This document shows, piece after piece, positions 17,545 to 25,758 of a DNA stretch of 64,000 nt. The stretch's first letter is position 1; the number at the start of each line of letters is the position of its first letter. Under the pieces are notes generated by a model. The model was not told where the DNA came from, made no database searches, and saw only the letters and a program-made list of their open reading frames with translations. The position numbers and the translations under genes were made by a program. Source of the stretch: Nocardioides sp. JQ2195 (GTDB lineage Bacteria; Actinomycetota; Actinomycetes; Propionibacteriales; Nocardioidaceae); contig NZ_CP050902.1 in the NCBI RefSeq assembly GCF_012272695.1, positions 2,976,001 through 3,040,000 of the forward strand. The letters run 5' to 3'.

Positions 17545-18995
17545 GGGGTCTTGGTCACCTCTTCCGGCGCCAGCTCGTCGCGACGCCCCTTCACCAGGTG
17601 GAAGTAGACGATGACCATGATCGTGCCGAGGGCGATGCCGCCGAGCTCGAAGTCGTCGGTGACCTGGAGGGTGACGCCCCCGATGCCCGCGATCAGTCCC
17701 CCGGCCAGGCCCACCAGGTTGACCGGGTTGCCGAAGTCCACCCGGTTCTCCACCCAGATCTTGGCGCCCACGAGACCGATCATGCCGTAGAGCACAACCG
17801 TGATGCCGCCCAGCACGCCGCCGGGGATGGCGTTGACGATCGCGCCGAACTTCGGGCACAGCCCGAGCAGGATCGCCACGATCGCCGCGACGTAGTAGGC
17901 CGCGGTCGAATAGATGCGGGTGGCGCTCATGACGCCGATGTTCTCGGCGTACGTCGTGGTGGGCGAGCCGCCGAAGGCACTGGCGAAGGCGGTGGCGATA
18001 CCGTCCGCCCCGATCGCGCGGCCCATGTAGGGGTCGAGGTCGTCGCCGGTCATCTCCGCGACCGCCTTGACGTGGCCGGTGTTCTCGGCGATCAGCGCGA
18101 TCACGCCCGGCAGCACCAGGAGGATGAAGGTGAGCGAGAAGCTCGGGCCGTGCACGACGTCCACCCCGTCGGCCAGCACGCCTCCGGGCAGTCCGATCCA
18201 GTCGGCGTCGCCGACCGCTCCCCAGGCCCAGATCCGGTCGTGGTTGAAGGCGGCCTCCACGCAGTTCGGGTTCCCGCCCGGCGGGCACGGCACCATCGTC
18301 GACTCCCCGTCGACGATGTCGTGCAGGACCAGGTTCTGGCCCGGCAGGATGCTGTTGATCGTGCCGAAGGAGAGGTCGGCGAGCCACGACACCAGGTAGC
18401 CGAAGACCAGCGCGAGGAAGACCGCGATGCGGGACCAGAAGCCCGGCAGCAGGACAGCGAAGAGGACCAGTGCGGTCGCGGTGATGATCGCGATCCACTG
18501 GTCCTGCGGCCAGTAGACGCCGGCCACGACGGGTGCCAGGTTGAAGCCGATCAGCATGACCACGGCGCCGGTGACGGCCGGAGGCAGGATCGCGTGGATC
18601 AGCCGCGAGCCGGCGAAGTGCACCAGCGCGCCGACCGCGGCGAGGACGAGACCGGCGACGAGGATCGCCCCGGTGACGTCGGCGGAGTCGCCACCCTGCG
18701 TGCGGATCGCGGCGACCGCGGCCACGAAGGAGGCGCTGGTGCCCAGATAGCTGGGCACCCGGTTGGAGACCATCAGCAGGAACATGATGGTGCAGATGCC
18801 CGAGAACATGATGGCGAGGTTGGCGTCCAGGCCCATCACCAGTGGGAAGACGAAGGTCGCGCCGAACATCGCCACCACGTGCTGGGCACCGAGCCCGATC
18901 GTGCGCGGCCAGCTCAGTCTCTCCATCGGCCCGACGGCCTCGCCGGGCGGTGGGGTCTTGCCGCCGTGGACGACCTTCCACGTGAACATGGACAT
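17541..18995 (-). CDS. NCS2 family nucleobase permease (uracil/xanthine type)
   Basis: 484-residue polytopic membrane transporter with about 14 hydrophobic segments. Family signatures include GLGAQHVVAMFGATFVFP near the N-terminus, the conserved Glu in IALIAENTGH and the FGGSPTTTYAENIGVM motif that lines the substrate site in UraA-like carriers. An unusual loop of about 50 residues with two Cys (VPCPPGGNPNC) lies in the middle. The ATG at 18995 has a strong ribosome site (GGAGGG). As first gene of the oxidase block it most likely brings in the nucleobase that the enzymes consume. The family covers uracil, xanthine and urate carriers; specificity is not clear from sequence. Confidence 0.9.
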   Translation of the reverse strand: MSMFTWKVVHGGKTPPPGEAVGPMERLSWPRTIGLGAQHVVAMFGATFVFPLVMGLDANLAIMFSGICTIMFLLMVSNRVPSYLGTSASFVAAVAAIRTQGGDSADVTGAILVAGLVLAAVGALVHFAGSRLIHAILPPAVTGAVVMLIGFNLAPVVAGVYWPQDQWIAIITATALVLFAVLLPGFWSRIAVFLALVFGYLVSWLADLSFGTINSILPGQNLVLHDIVDGESTMVPCPPGGNPNCVEAAFNHDRIWAWGAVGDADWIGLPGGVLADGVDVVHGPSFSLTFILLVLPGVIALIAENTGHVKAVAEMTGDDLDPYMGRAIGADGIATAFASAFGGSPTTTYAENIGVMSATRIYSTAAYYVAAIVAILLGLCPKFGAIVNAIPGGVLGGITVVLYGMIGLVGAKIWVENRVDFGNPVNLVGLAGGLIAGIGGVTLQVTDDFELGGIALGTIMVIVYFHLVKGRRDELAPEEVTKTP

Positions 18996-19042
18996 GCGAA
19001 CCCTCCTCGGTCGGTGGCCCACTGCCACTTCTGCCCGACGCT

Positions 19043-19058
19043 AGTGATCCACGTCACT
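19043..19058. promoter_or_regulatory. CRP/GlxR-type palindrome upstream of the permease
   Basis: AGTGATCCACGTCACT: a perfect GTGA-N6-TCAC core, the half-site arrangement recognised by CRP/GlxR family regulators. It lies about 50 bp before the permease start and next to a possible minus-strand -10 box (TAGCGT, 19036-19041). This would link the catabolic operon to carbon status. One match to a degenerate motif is weak evidence alone. Confidence 0.4.
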
Positions 19059-19088
19059 CCCGGACACTGGCGAGTTCTGCCGAACGGA

Positions 19089-19103
19089 CCAGCACGGTGC
19101 TGG
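19089..19103 (-). terminator. Short hairpin between pucR and the permease gene
   Basis: Perfect 7-bp inverted repeat CCAGCAC-G-GTGCTGG located 22-36 bp after the pucR stop. It may attenuate read-through from pucR into the permease operon or be an operator. Small and without a T-run. Confidence 0.35.
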
Positions 19104-19124
19104 CAGAGGTTGGGCGAAGCGTGG

Positions 19125-20402
19125 TCAACCGGTCACCTCGAGGACCTGGAGGGCCACGGCGACGTTGAGCCGCAGGTGCGGATTGCTCGTGAACGGACCG
19201 AGGATCCGCTCCAGCTTGCCGACCCGGTAGCGCATCGTGTTGTAGTGGAAGAACTGCAGACGAGCGGCCTCGGCCACGTTGACGTTGGTGTCGAGGAGGT
19301 GCTGCAGCGTGGCGCGCAGGTCGGCTGCCTCCTCGGTGTCCGAGGCCAGCTCGCCCAGCACGTCGTGGGCGAAGGCCCGGAGCTCCTCCTCGTCGGTCAC
19401 CAGCGCGATCAGCCGGTGAAGGCCGAGGTCGTCGAACCAGGTCGTGCTGCGTCCACCGTTCATCCGTCGCCCGACGCGAACCGCCCGACCGGCCTGGTTG
19501 TAGGCCGCGGGCAGGTCTGCGAGGTCCGTGACCACGCGACTGATCCCGACCGAGAAGGGCCGTCGCCCACCACCACGATCCCCGGCCACCGCTGAGACCG
19601 TCTCCGACACCGCGGCCCTGAGCGCGGGGACGTCGGGCTCGCCGTCGGCGTCGAGCGGAGCGGGGAGCAGCGTCACCACCTCCGAGGAGAAGTCAGCCGA
19701 TGGGATGCCCGGGTCGCGGCCCCGGCAGACCTGGCTCCACGCCGCGGAGAAGCGTTCCTGCCAGGCTCGACTGACCCGGCTGGACACCGGGGTCTCGTCA
19801 GGGTCGATCTCGGCGGCGAGCACCACCATCGGCCTGGCCAGCACCCATCCGAAGGTCTCGGCGTGCTCGAGCACGAACTCGACGGGACCTGCCCGGCCCA
19901 GGAAGATGTCGCGCAGGAAGTCACCGCGGTACTTGTTCTCCACGGCCTGGACGGCCTGCTCACGCGTGATCAGCAGGGCGGCGACCGTCGCGGCTCGCTC
20001 CAGGGCCTGCAGGTCGGCCGCGTCCAGCACCCCGGCAGGTCTGATCGACACCAGCCGGGCGAGGTCGGTGCCCCCCGCCGCGATCGCGGTCGAGCGGACC
20101 TCGCCGTCGGCCAGCGCCAACGAGCCCTTGGCCCGCTCGACCCGGATCCGTCCCGTGGGATCGACCAGGTCGGCCTCGTCGAGGAGGGTCCGGTGCCACG
20201 CGGTCGCGGCCGCTGCCCGCTCGCGACCGTCGGTCGACGTGACCAGGATCCCGACGTCGAGGGCCTCGGCCACTCGGGCCGCGATCTGGTCCAGGTCGCC
20301 GCCGTCGAGCACCAGCTGGGTCAGGCCCTGGTGCAGGGCATCGATGCGGGCGGTTATCAACTTCTGCACCTCCCTCCCCGAAGTGTTGGCAATGCTTACC
20401 AT
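19125..20402 (-). CDS. PucR family transcriptional regulator
   Basis: 425-residue regulator. The C-terminal PucR-type helix-turn-helix is clear (AEAARLQFFHYNTMRYRVGKLERILG is spread over about residues 375-402), preceded by a GGDEF-like central region; an N-terminal domain of about 200 residues probably senses a ligand. PucR proteins control purine and other nucleobase catabolism in Gram-positive bacteria. It is divergent from the DUF2877-FdrA-DUF1116 genes, with only 48 bp between the two starts, and lies directly upstream of the permease operon, so it is the obvious local regulator. A TACCGT box 7 nt before the ATG and no Shine-Dalgarno sequence suggest a leaderless transcript. Longer upstream reading is a shadow. 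Confidence 0.9.
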   Translation of the reverse strand: MVSIANTSGREVQKLITARIDALHQGLTQLVLDGGDLDQIAARVAEALDVGILVTSTDGRERAAAATAWHRTLLDEADLVDPTGRIRVERAKGSLALADGEVRSTAIAAGGTDLARLVSIRPAGVLDAADLQALERAATVAALLITREQAVQAVENKYRGDFLRDIFLGRAGPVEFVLEHAETFGWVLARPMVVLAAEIDPDETPVSSRVSRAWQERFSAAWSQVCRGRDPGIPSADFSSEVVTLLPAPLDADGEPDVPALRAAVSETVSAVAGDRGGGRRPFSVGISRVVTDLADLPAAYNQAGRAVRVGRRMNGGRSTTWFDDLGLHRLIALVTDEEELRAFAHDVLGELASDTEEAADLRATLQHLLDTNVNVAEAARLQFFHYNTMRYRVGKLERILGPFTSNPHLRLNVAVALQVLEVTG

Positions 20403-20450
20403 TCGTCGGACGGTATCCCAGCCGCTAGCGTCCGAGAGGTGGATTCCGTG

Positions 20451-21290
20451 ATGCTGGCCCCGGCTGCCGACCGGGTGGCCGTGCAGGTGGCCGACCAGGT
20501 GGCCGACCAGGTGGCCGTGCAGGAGCGGCTCGGGGGCGCGGCGACCGTTCGGGTCCGCGACGCGCTCGCCGGGCCTCGGCGGAGCGCACGGGTGGTGCAC
20601 TCCGGCCGCGACGCCCTCTACGTCGAGCTGCCCGCTGTCGCGGGCAGGGGGCCGGGTCTGGTCGGGGTGCTCTCCCGCCACGCCACCCACGTCCCGTGCG
20701 GCATTCGCACCCTGCTGGACCGTGTCGACGAGGTCGATCAGGGGGCCCTGCTGTCGATCAGCGACGGGGTGCTCCGACTCCCCCGCCACGACCTGGCGGT
20801 GGCCCGCATCGTCGACGCGTCCGTCCCGCGGTCCTCGGCGATCGGTGCCGCCCTCGTCGAGCAGCTCCGTGACCGCTTGGAGGGTGCCCGAAGGCTCGTG
20901 GGCGCGGAGCTGCCCGACCGCGCCCTCGACGCGTTGCGCACGGGCGACCCGTCTGCCGTCAGGTCGCTGCTCGGTCGCGGCAGCGGGCTCACCCCGCTCG
21001 GCGACGACGTGCTCGCGGGGTGGCTGGCGGTCGGACGGACCGCGCGCGTCGCTGGCTGGACCGCGGTGGCAGAACAGGTCAGACGCCTGGCGCAGCGACG
21101 TACCACGCTGCTGTCAGGGACGCTCCTGGCCGATGCGACGCGCGGCGAGGTGATCCCGGAGCTCCGCCGCCTGTTGCTCGACGGCCCACCGGCCCTGGAG
21201 CCACTCCTGCGCGTGGGCCACACGTCCGGCTGCGGGCTGGCCGTCGGCGCATTCCTGGCCCTGGCCGAACCGGAGGGGAGCCTGCGATGA
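20451..21290 (+). CDS. DUF2877 protein, AllH-like carbamoyltransferase subunit
   Basis: 279-residue DUF2877 protein with the family signature GSGLTPLGDDVLAGWL in the middle. E. coli YlbF, a DUF2877 protein, is reported as the AllH subunit of oxamate carbamoyltransferase together with FdrA (AllF) and YlbE (AllG). I chose the ATG at 20451 because GAGAGG lies 9-10 nt before it; a GTG at 20448 is equally possible. Near the N-terminus four 12-bp tandem units (20475-20522) encode VAVQ-VADQ-VADQ-VAVQ. It overlaps the next gene by 4 nt and is divergent from pucR. Predicted role: one subunit of an acyl-urea carbamoyltransferase. Confidence 0.85.
   Translation: MLAPAADRVAVQVADQVADQVAVQERLGGAATVRVRDALAGPRRSARVVHSGRDALYVELPAVAGRGPGLVGVLSRHATHVPCGIRTLLDRVDEVDQGALLSISDGVLRLPRHDLAVARIVDASVPRSSAIGAALVEQLRDRLEGARRLVGAELPDRALDALRTGDPSAVRSLLGRGSGLTPLGDDVLAGWLAVGRTARVAGWTAVAEQVRRLAQRRTTLLSGTLLADATRGEVIPELRRLLLDGPPALEPLLRVGHTSGCGLAVGAFLALAEPEGSLR
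20475..20522. repeat. Four 12-bp tandem repeats in the DUF2877 gene
   Basis: Units GTGGCCGTGCAG, GTGGCCGACCAG, GTGGCCGACCAG, GTGGCCGTGCAG. In-frame and near the start codon, so gain or loss of units would change N-terminal length without a frameshift. Confidence 0.8.
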
Positions 21291-22801
21291 CCACAGATGT
21301 CGTCTCCCACGTCGAGCTGCGTCCGGGGGCGTACGCCGATTCGGTGGCGCTGCTGCGGGTGAGCCGGGACGTGGCCGCGGTGGCCGGGGTCGCTGCTGCG
21401 CAGGTGGCCATGGCGACCGAGCTCAACCTCGACGTGCTCCGCGGGATGGGGTTCACCCCTCCAGCCGGTGCCACCGCCAACGACATGGTCGTGGCACTGC
21501 ACCTGGACGGTGCCGATGCCCTCGAACCCGCGCTGCTCGCCGTGGAGCGCGCCCTGTCGGCGACGAGGCGCGCGGGCACCGGCAGTCCGGGCGGCGCCGG
21601 CACGGTCGAGGTCGAGCCGCCCCGCACGACGGGGTCCGCGTTCCGCCGCGAGGGCGGCGGGCCGACCGGTGCGCTGGCACTCGTGTCCGTGCCCGGGGCC
21701 AGCGCCTTCGTGGAGGCGATGGATGCGCTCGACGCCGGCCGCGACGTGATGGTCTTCAGCGACAACGTCCCGCTCGAGCAGGAGCTCGTCCTCAAGCGCA
21801 CCGCCGCTGAGCGCGGGCTCCTGGTGATGGGACCCGACTGCGGCACCGCAGTCGTCGGTGGCCTCGGTCTCGGGTTCGCCAGTGCGACCGGGCCGGGGCC
21901 GGTCGGGATCGTCGCTGCATCCGGCACCGGGTGCCAACAGCTGATGGCGCTCCTCGACCATGCAGGCGTGGGGGTGGGGTCGGCCCTCGGCGTCGGCGGA
22001 CGTGACCTGTCCGCCGACGTCGGAGGGCTCTCAACGCGGGAGTCCCTGCGCAGGCTCGACGCCGACACCGAGGTCGAGCTGGTCGTCGTCGTCTCCAAGC
22101 CGCCCTCGGCCGAGGTCGCGGCATCCCTCCGTGAGTACGCCGCCACGCTCGGGACGCCCGTCGAGCTCGCCCTGCTCGGCGAGGGCGAGCCCGACCTGAC
22201 CGCTGCTGCGGAAGCGGTGCTGGAGCGGCTCGGCCGGCCGGTTCCCGAATGGCCGCAGTGGGGCGCGGCGTCACCACGCGTCAGGAGCAGCCGGCCGGGC
22301 GAGGGATCCCTGCTGCGCGGCCTCTTCGTCGGCGGCACCCTGTGTGACGAGGCGATGCTGCTCGCCACCGCAGCCCTGGGCCCGATCCGGAGCAACATCC
22401 CGCTCAGCCCCGACCTCGCCCTCGGCCCCGACCTCACGGCGGACGCCCACCTGATGGTCGACTTCGGTGACGACACCCTCACCGCCGGCCGGGCACACCC
22501 GATGATCGACCCGACCCTGAGGCTCGAGCACCTCGGCCGGCAGGCTGGCGACCCACGCACCGGCGTACTGCTCCTCGACGTGGTGCTCGGGCACGGCGCC
22601 GAGGCCGATCCTGCCGCGGGACTGGCCCCGGCGATCGAGCAGGCCCGTTGCCCGGTGGTGGTCGCCCTGGTCGGGACCTCCGCGGACCCCCAGGGGCTGG
22701 ACCGGCAGGCGACGGTGCTCTCCGCGGCAGGCGCCGAGGTCCACCTGTCCAACGCAGCCGCGTGCCGGCGCGCCCTCGAGCTGATCGGAGACGCCCGATG
22801 A
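21287..22801 (+). CDS. fdrA: FdrA-like protein, AllF-like carbamoyltransferase subunit
   Basis: 504-residue FdrA family protein related to the ligase-type domains of succinyl-CoA synthetase; MGPDCGTAVVGG and GIVAASGTGCQQ resemble its nucleotide/CoA-ligase loops. E. coli FdrA is reported as AllF of the oxamate carbamoyltransferase that phosphorolyses oxalurate to oxamate and carbamoyl phosphate. ATG overlaps the DUF2877 stop and the gene's own stop overlaps the DUF1116 ATG (both ATGA), so the three form a coupled operon. With carbamate kinase and a ring-opening amidohydrolase in the same locus, the natural substrate may be ureidomalonate. Function here is inferred. Confidence 0.88.
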   Translation: MTTDVVSHVELRPGAYADSVALLRVSRDVAAVAGVAAAQVAMATELNLDVLRGMGFTPPAGATANDMVVALHLDGADALEPALLAVERALSATRRAGTGSPGGAGTVEVEPPRTTGSAFRREGGGPTGALALVSVPGASAFVEAMDALDAGRDVMVFSDNVPLEQELVLKRTAAERGLLVMGPDCGTAVVGGLGLGFASATGPGPVGIVAASGTGCQQLMALLDHAGVGVGSALGVGGRDLSADVGGLSTRESLRRLDADTEVELVVVVSKPPSAEVAASLREYAATLGTPVELALLGEGEPDLTAAAEAVLERLGRPVPEWPQWGAASPRVRSSRPGEGSLLRGLFVGGTLCDEAMLLATAALGPIRSNIPLSPDLALGPDLTADAHLMVDFGDDTLTAGRAHPMIDPTLRLEHLGRQAGDPRTGVLLLDVVLGHGAEADPAAGLAPAIEQARCPVVVALVGTSADPQGLDRQATVLSAAGAEVHLSNAAACRRALELIGDAR

Positions 22802-24192
22802 CCACACCCACGCGGGTCGTCAGCACCGGTGCCGCCCTGTTCGCGGAGACCGTCGCCGCCCAGGCCGTCCCCGTCACTCGTGTCGACTGGCGGCCCCCGA
22901 TGCCCGGCACCGAGGCCGACCTCGCCATCGTGGCGGGCGACCCCTTGCGCAGGTCCGCGAACAACAGCGCGCTGGCTGCGATGCTCGGTGTGCAGGCCCT
23001 CCTCGTCGACGTCGCACCGGCATCGGAGGTGCTCGGCCTGCAACGGGGCGAGTTCCTGCACGCGGGGCCGCCGATCGAGTGGGCGAACGCATCGGGCCCC
23101 CTGCGGGGTGGTCTGATGGCGGGCGCGGCGCTGGAGGGGCTGGTCGACGACCCGGAGGACGCCGTGGCCCTCTTCGAGTCCGGAGACGGGGTCACTCTCG
23201 AGCCCTGCCACCACCGCGGCACCGTGGGCCCGATGGCCGGCGTCGTCACCCCGTCCATGTGGATGTTCGTCCTCGAGGACCCGGCGACCGGGAGGAGGAC
23301 CCACTGCTCGCTCAACGAGGGCCTCGGCAAGGTGCTCCGCTACGGCGCCTACTCCCCCGAGGTGCTCGACCGGTTGCGCTGGATGTCGGCCGTGCTCGGA
23401 CCGGTCCTCCGGGCGGCCGTGCGCAGCAGTGACGCGGTGGACGCGACGGGGATCCTCACCCAGATGCTGCAGATGGGCGACGAGGCGCACAACCGCAACC
23501 GCGCCGGCACCCTGATGCTGCTGCGCGACCTGTCCCCCGCGATGGTCGGCTCCGGGTTCCCGTCCGCGGACGTGGCCGCGGCCCTGCGCTTCATCGGAGG
23601 CAACGACCACTTCTTCCTCAACGTGGCTATGCCGGTCTGCAAGCTGGCGCTCGACGCGGCCCGCGGCATCGAGGGCTCCACGATGGTCGTCGCGATGGCC
23701 CGCAACGGCACGGAGTTCGGCATCCAGACCTCGGGCACCGGCGACCAGTGGTTCACCGGCCCGGCCCAGGTCGCGGACGGTCTGTTCCTCGGCGACTACG
23801 GGCCCGAGGACGCCAACCCGGACATCGGTGACTCCGCGATCACCGAGACCGCCGGCATCGGCGGGTTCGCGATGGCGACCGCACCAGCCATCGTGCGACT
23901 GGTCGGGGGCAACGTGCCCGATGCGCTCGCCACCACCCGCCGCATGCACGAGATCACCCTCGGCGAGAACCCGCGCTGGTCGGTCCCGGTGCTCGAGTTC
24001 CAGGGCGTGCCCACGGGCATCGACGTCAGCCTCGTCTGCCGCACCGGCATCCTGCCCCAGATCAACACCGGCATGGCCGGCAGGAAGGCGGGGGTCGGGC
24101 AGGTCGGAGCGGGTCTGGTGACGCCGCCCGCCGAGATCTTCCCGCAGGCACTCGCGGAGCTGGCCAGCAGGACCCGCAGCCGAAGCGCCTGA
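22798..24192 (+). CDS. DUF1116 protein, AllG-like carbamoyltransferase subunit
   Basis: 464-residue DUF1116 protein, normal family length. Typical segments are NEGLGKVLRYGAYSPEV, MGDEAHNRNRAGTLML and FIGGNDHFFLN. E. coli YlbE, of this family, is reported as AllG of oxamate carbamoyltransferase. The start overlaps the fdrA stop (ATGA). It ends 4 nt before the convergent alkyltransferase-like gene, with no convincing terminator between them. It completes an AllH-F-G set under the divergent pucR promoter region. Confidence 0.88.
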   Translation: MTTPTRVVSTGAALFAETVAAQAVPVTRVDWRPPMPGTEADLAIVAGDPLRRSANNSALAAMLGVQALLVDVAPASEVLGLQRGEFLHAGPPIEWANASGPLRGGLMAGAALEGLVDDPEDAVALFESGDGVTLEPCHHRGTVGPMAGVVTPSMWMFVLEDPATGRRTHCSLNEGLGKVLRYGAYSPEVLDRLRWMSAVLGPVLRAAVRSSDAVDATGILTQMLQMGDEAHNRNRAGTLMLLRDLSPAMVGSGFPSADVAAALRFIGGNDHFFLNVAMPVCKLALDAARGIEGSTMVVAMARNGTEFGIQTSGTGDQWFTGPAQVADGLFLGDYGPEDANPDIGDSAITETAGIGGFAMATAPAIVRLVGGNVPDALATTRRMHEITLGENPRWSVPVLEFQGVPTGIDVSLVCRTGILPQINTGMAGRKAGVGQVGAGLVTPPAEIFPQALAELASRTRSRSA

Positions 24193-24196
24193 CGGG

Positions 24197-24499
24197 TCAG
24201 GGCTGCCAGAACGCAGACTTCAGGTCCACGTTCCCGGAGGGTCGCATCGGCGTGTTCTCCTCCAGGTAGGACTGCCGCGCCTCGCCCTGGTGGCTGGGCG
24301 GGAGCGATCCGTCGGCCCGCACCACCCGCCACCACGGCACCGGGCCGCCGTGCAGGCCCATCACGTTGCCGACAAGGCGGGGTCCACCCATGCCGAGCTG
24401 CTCGCCCACCACGTCGGCGATCGCGCCGTACGTCGTCACCCGGCCGCGCGGGATCCGCTCGACGCACCGCAGGACCGCTTCGACATACTCCTCGTGCAC
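24197..24499 (-). CDS. Alkyltransferase-like protein (ATL, MGMT DNA-binding domain without the active Cys)
   Basis: 100-residue protein matching the C-terminal DNA-binding domain of O6-alkylguanine transferase: IPRGRVTTYGAIAD then GNVMGLHGGPVPWWRVVRADG. In true transferases the active site reads PCHRV; here it is PWWRV, so the acceptor Cys is replaced by Trp, as in ATL proteins. These bind O6-alkylguanine and flag it for nucleotide excision repair rather than removing the group. Start is GTG at 24499, followed closely by GAGGAG-coded Glu residues. Convergent with the DUF1116 gene. Confidence 0.88.
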   Translation of the reverse strand: MHEEYVEAVLRCVERIPRGRVTTYGAIADVVGEQLGMGGPRLVGNVMGLHGGPVPWWRVVRADGSLPPSHQGEARQSYLEENTPMRPSGNVDLKSAFWQP

Positions 24500-24513
24500 G
24501 GTCCCAGCGTAGG

Positions 24514-24805
24514 TCAGAGCACCGGCCGGAACGGCTCGGTGCCCCGGACCGGGCGCACCCCGCGATGCCTGCGTGGTGCTGGGCGCGGCCCTGCGCCTCC
24601 ACGAACCCCGAACCCGGGTCGCCGGGAGCGCCCGGGGTCACCGTGCAGACGTCGTGGCTCCAACCACCCCACTGCGTGCCCCCGGGTGGTCGCCGCCATC
24701 CAGGGCGGCGAGGGGAACGGTGTGGCGTCGATGCACACCTCGGCAACGCAGTCGGTCCCGTCCGGCATCGCGCCGAACGGGACCGAGCTGTGCTTCAGGC
24801 GTGAC
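24514..24805 (-). pseudogene. Decayed tandem copy of the serine protease 3' end
   Basis: This stretch resembles the 3' part of the protease gene just upstream. In one frame the last residues read RGTEPFRPVL and stop, matching PGTEPFSPAL of the neighbour; in another frame GGWSHDVCTVTPGAPGDPGSGF matches its GGWTHPLYTLTPGVPGDSGSAF, with the catalytic Ser of GDSGS changed to Pro; earlier SVPF matches the start of the shared segment. The two stretches lie in different frames and about 90 bp between them is missing. It is a broken partial duplication with no usable start. Confidence 0.75.
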
Positions 24806-25695
24806 TCAGAGTGCCGGCGAGAACGGCTCGGTGCCGGGCACCAGGCGCAGGCCGGAGATGCCGGAGTGGGCCTGGGCGTAGGCCAGCTCGTGGGCCAGGT
24901 CTCCGATGTTGTTCGACAGCGGGAGCGGGGCCAGGCCCAGCGTCGACAAGGTGCCGACGGCGTTGCCGTTGGCATCGAGGAACGCGCTGCCCGAGTCACC
25001 GGGAACACCCGGCGTCAGGGTGTAGAGCGGGTGGGTCCAGCCGCCGTCTGCCGCGTTGTCGCCGAGGCTGATGCCGGTCTTCGGCGAGAGCTGCGTGAGG
25101 CCGCCGCGCAGGCTGGAGTTGCCGTAGGAGTACACCTTGTCGCCGGCCTGGGTCCCGGTCGTGTTGATGGCGACCGGACCGCCCCAGAACGGCACGGACG
25201 GGTTCACCTTCGCGACGTCGGCAGACGACACCTTGACCAGCGCAAGGTCGTTGTAGGCGCAGGTGTTGGCGTCGGTCTCGCCGCGGGCCTGCATGGTGTT
25301 CCAGCTGCTGTAGGCGATGCTGCCCGTGCCGACCTGGGTGCCTTCGGAGATCAGGCTGCCGCCCTCGTTGAAGGTCACCTCGGTGCCCAGGGGCAGGGTC
25401 CCGGCGTCGCAGCCGTTGGTGTCGGTGGCCTCGCCGGTGCCGGAGCAGTGCGCGGCCTGGCCGACGTACACGTTGCCGGCATCGTCGGTGAAGACGAAGT
25501 TGGCGGTGCACTGGCCGCCCGAGGTGTAGGTCTGGACACCGGGGTGGATCGCGGCGGTCTCCGCCGGCGCCAGGTCTCGGCGTCAGCGGTGGCGGCCTGG
25601 GCCGGCAGCGCGCCGACGCCCAGGGCGAGACTGCCGATCGTGGCGACGGTGCCGAGCAGCAGGCGGGACGGGCGGGAATTCGGGATCAAACGCAT
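24806..25695 (-). pseudogene. Secreted trypsin-like serine protease gene with a frameshift after the signal peptide
   Basis: From the ATG at 25695 the frame encodes a clear signal peptide (SRLLLGTVATIGSLALGVG, then ALPAQAA) and runs to ADAETW, then loses sense. One base out, the reading resumes as APAETAAIHPGVQTYTSGGQC and continues as a chymotrypsin-fold protease: QAAHCSG (catalytic His), NDLALVKV (Asp) and GVPGDSGSAF (Ser), ending at 24806. A single missing base at about 25570-25573 explains it; the total length is one base short of 297 codons. Either a true pseudogene or a sequencing error. If corrected, it would be a 296-residue exported protease of unknown substrate. Confidence 0.8.
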
Positions 25696-25758
25696 GGGGT
25701 GCGTCCTCCAGTCGAGTGGGTGCGGTGACCGACTCAACGACGAATGACCCGAAAGGGT

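Noticed and set aside
20475-20522. Direct repeats as a CRISPR array
   Set aside because: Units are 12 bp, contiguous without spacers and in frame in a gene.
24197-24499. Active O6-methylguanine-DNA methyltransferase
   Set aside because: The acceptor Cys of the PCHR motif is Trp here, and the N-terminal domain is missing.
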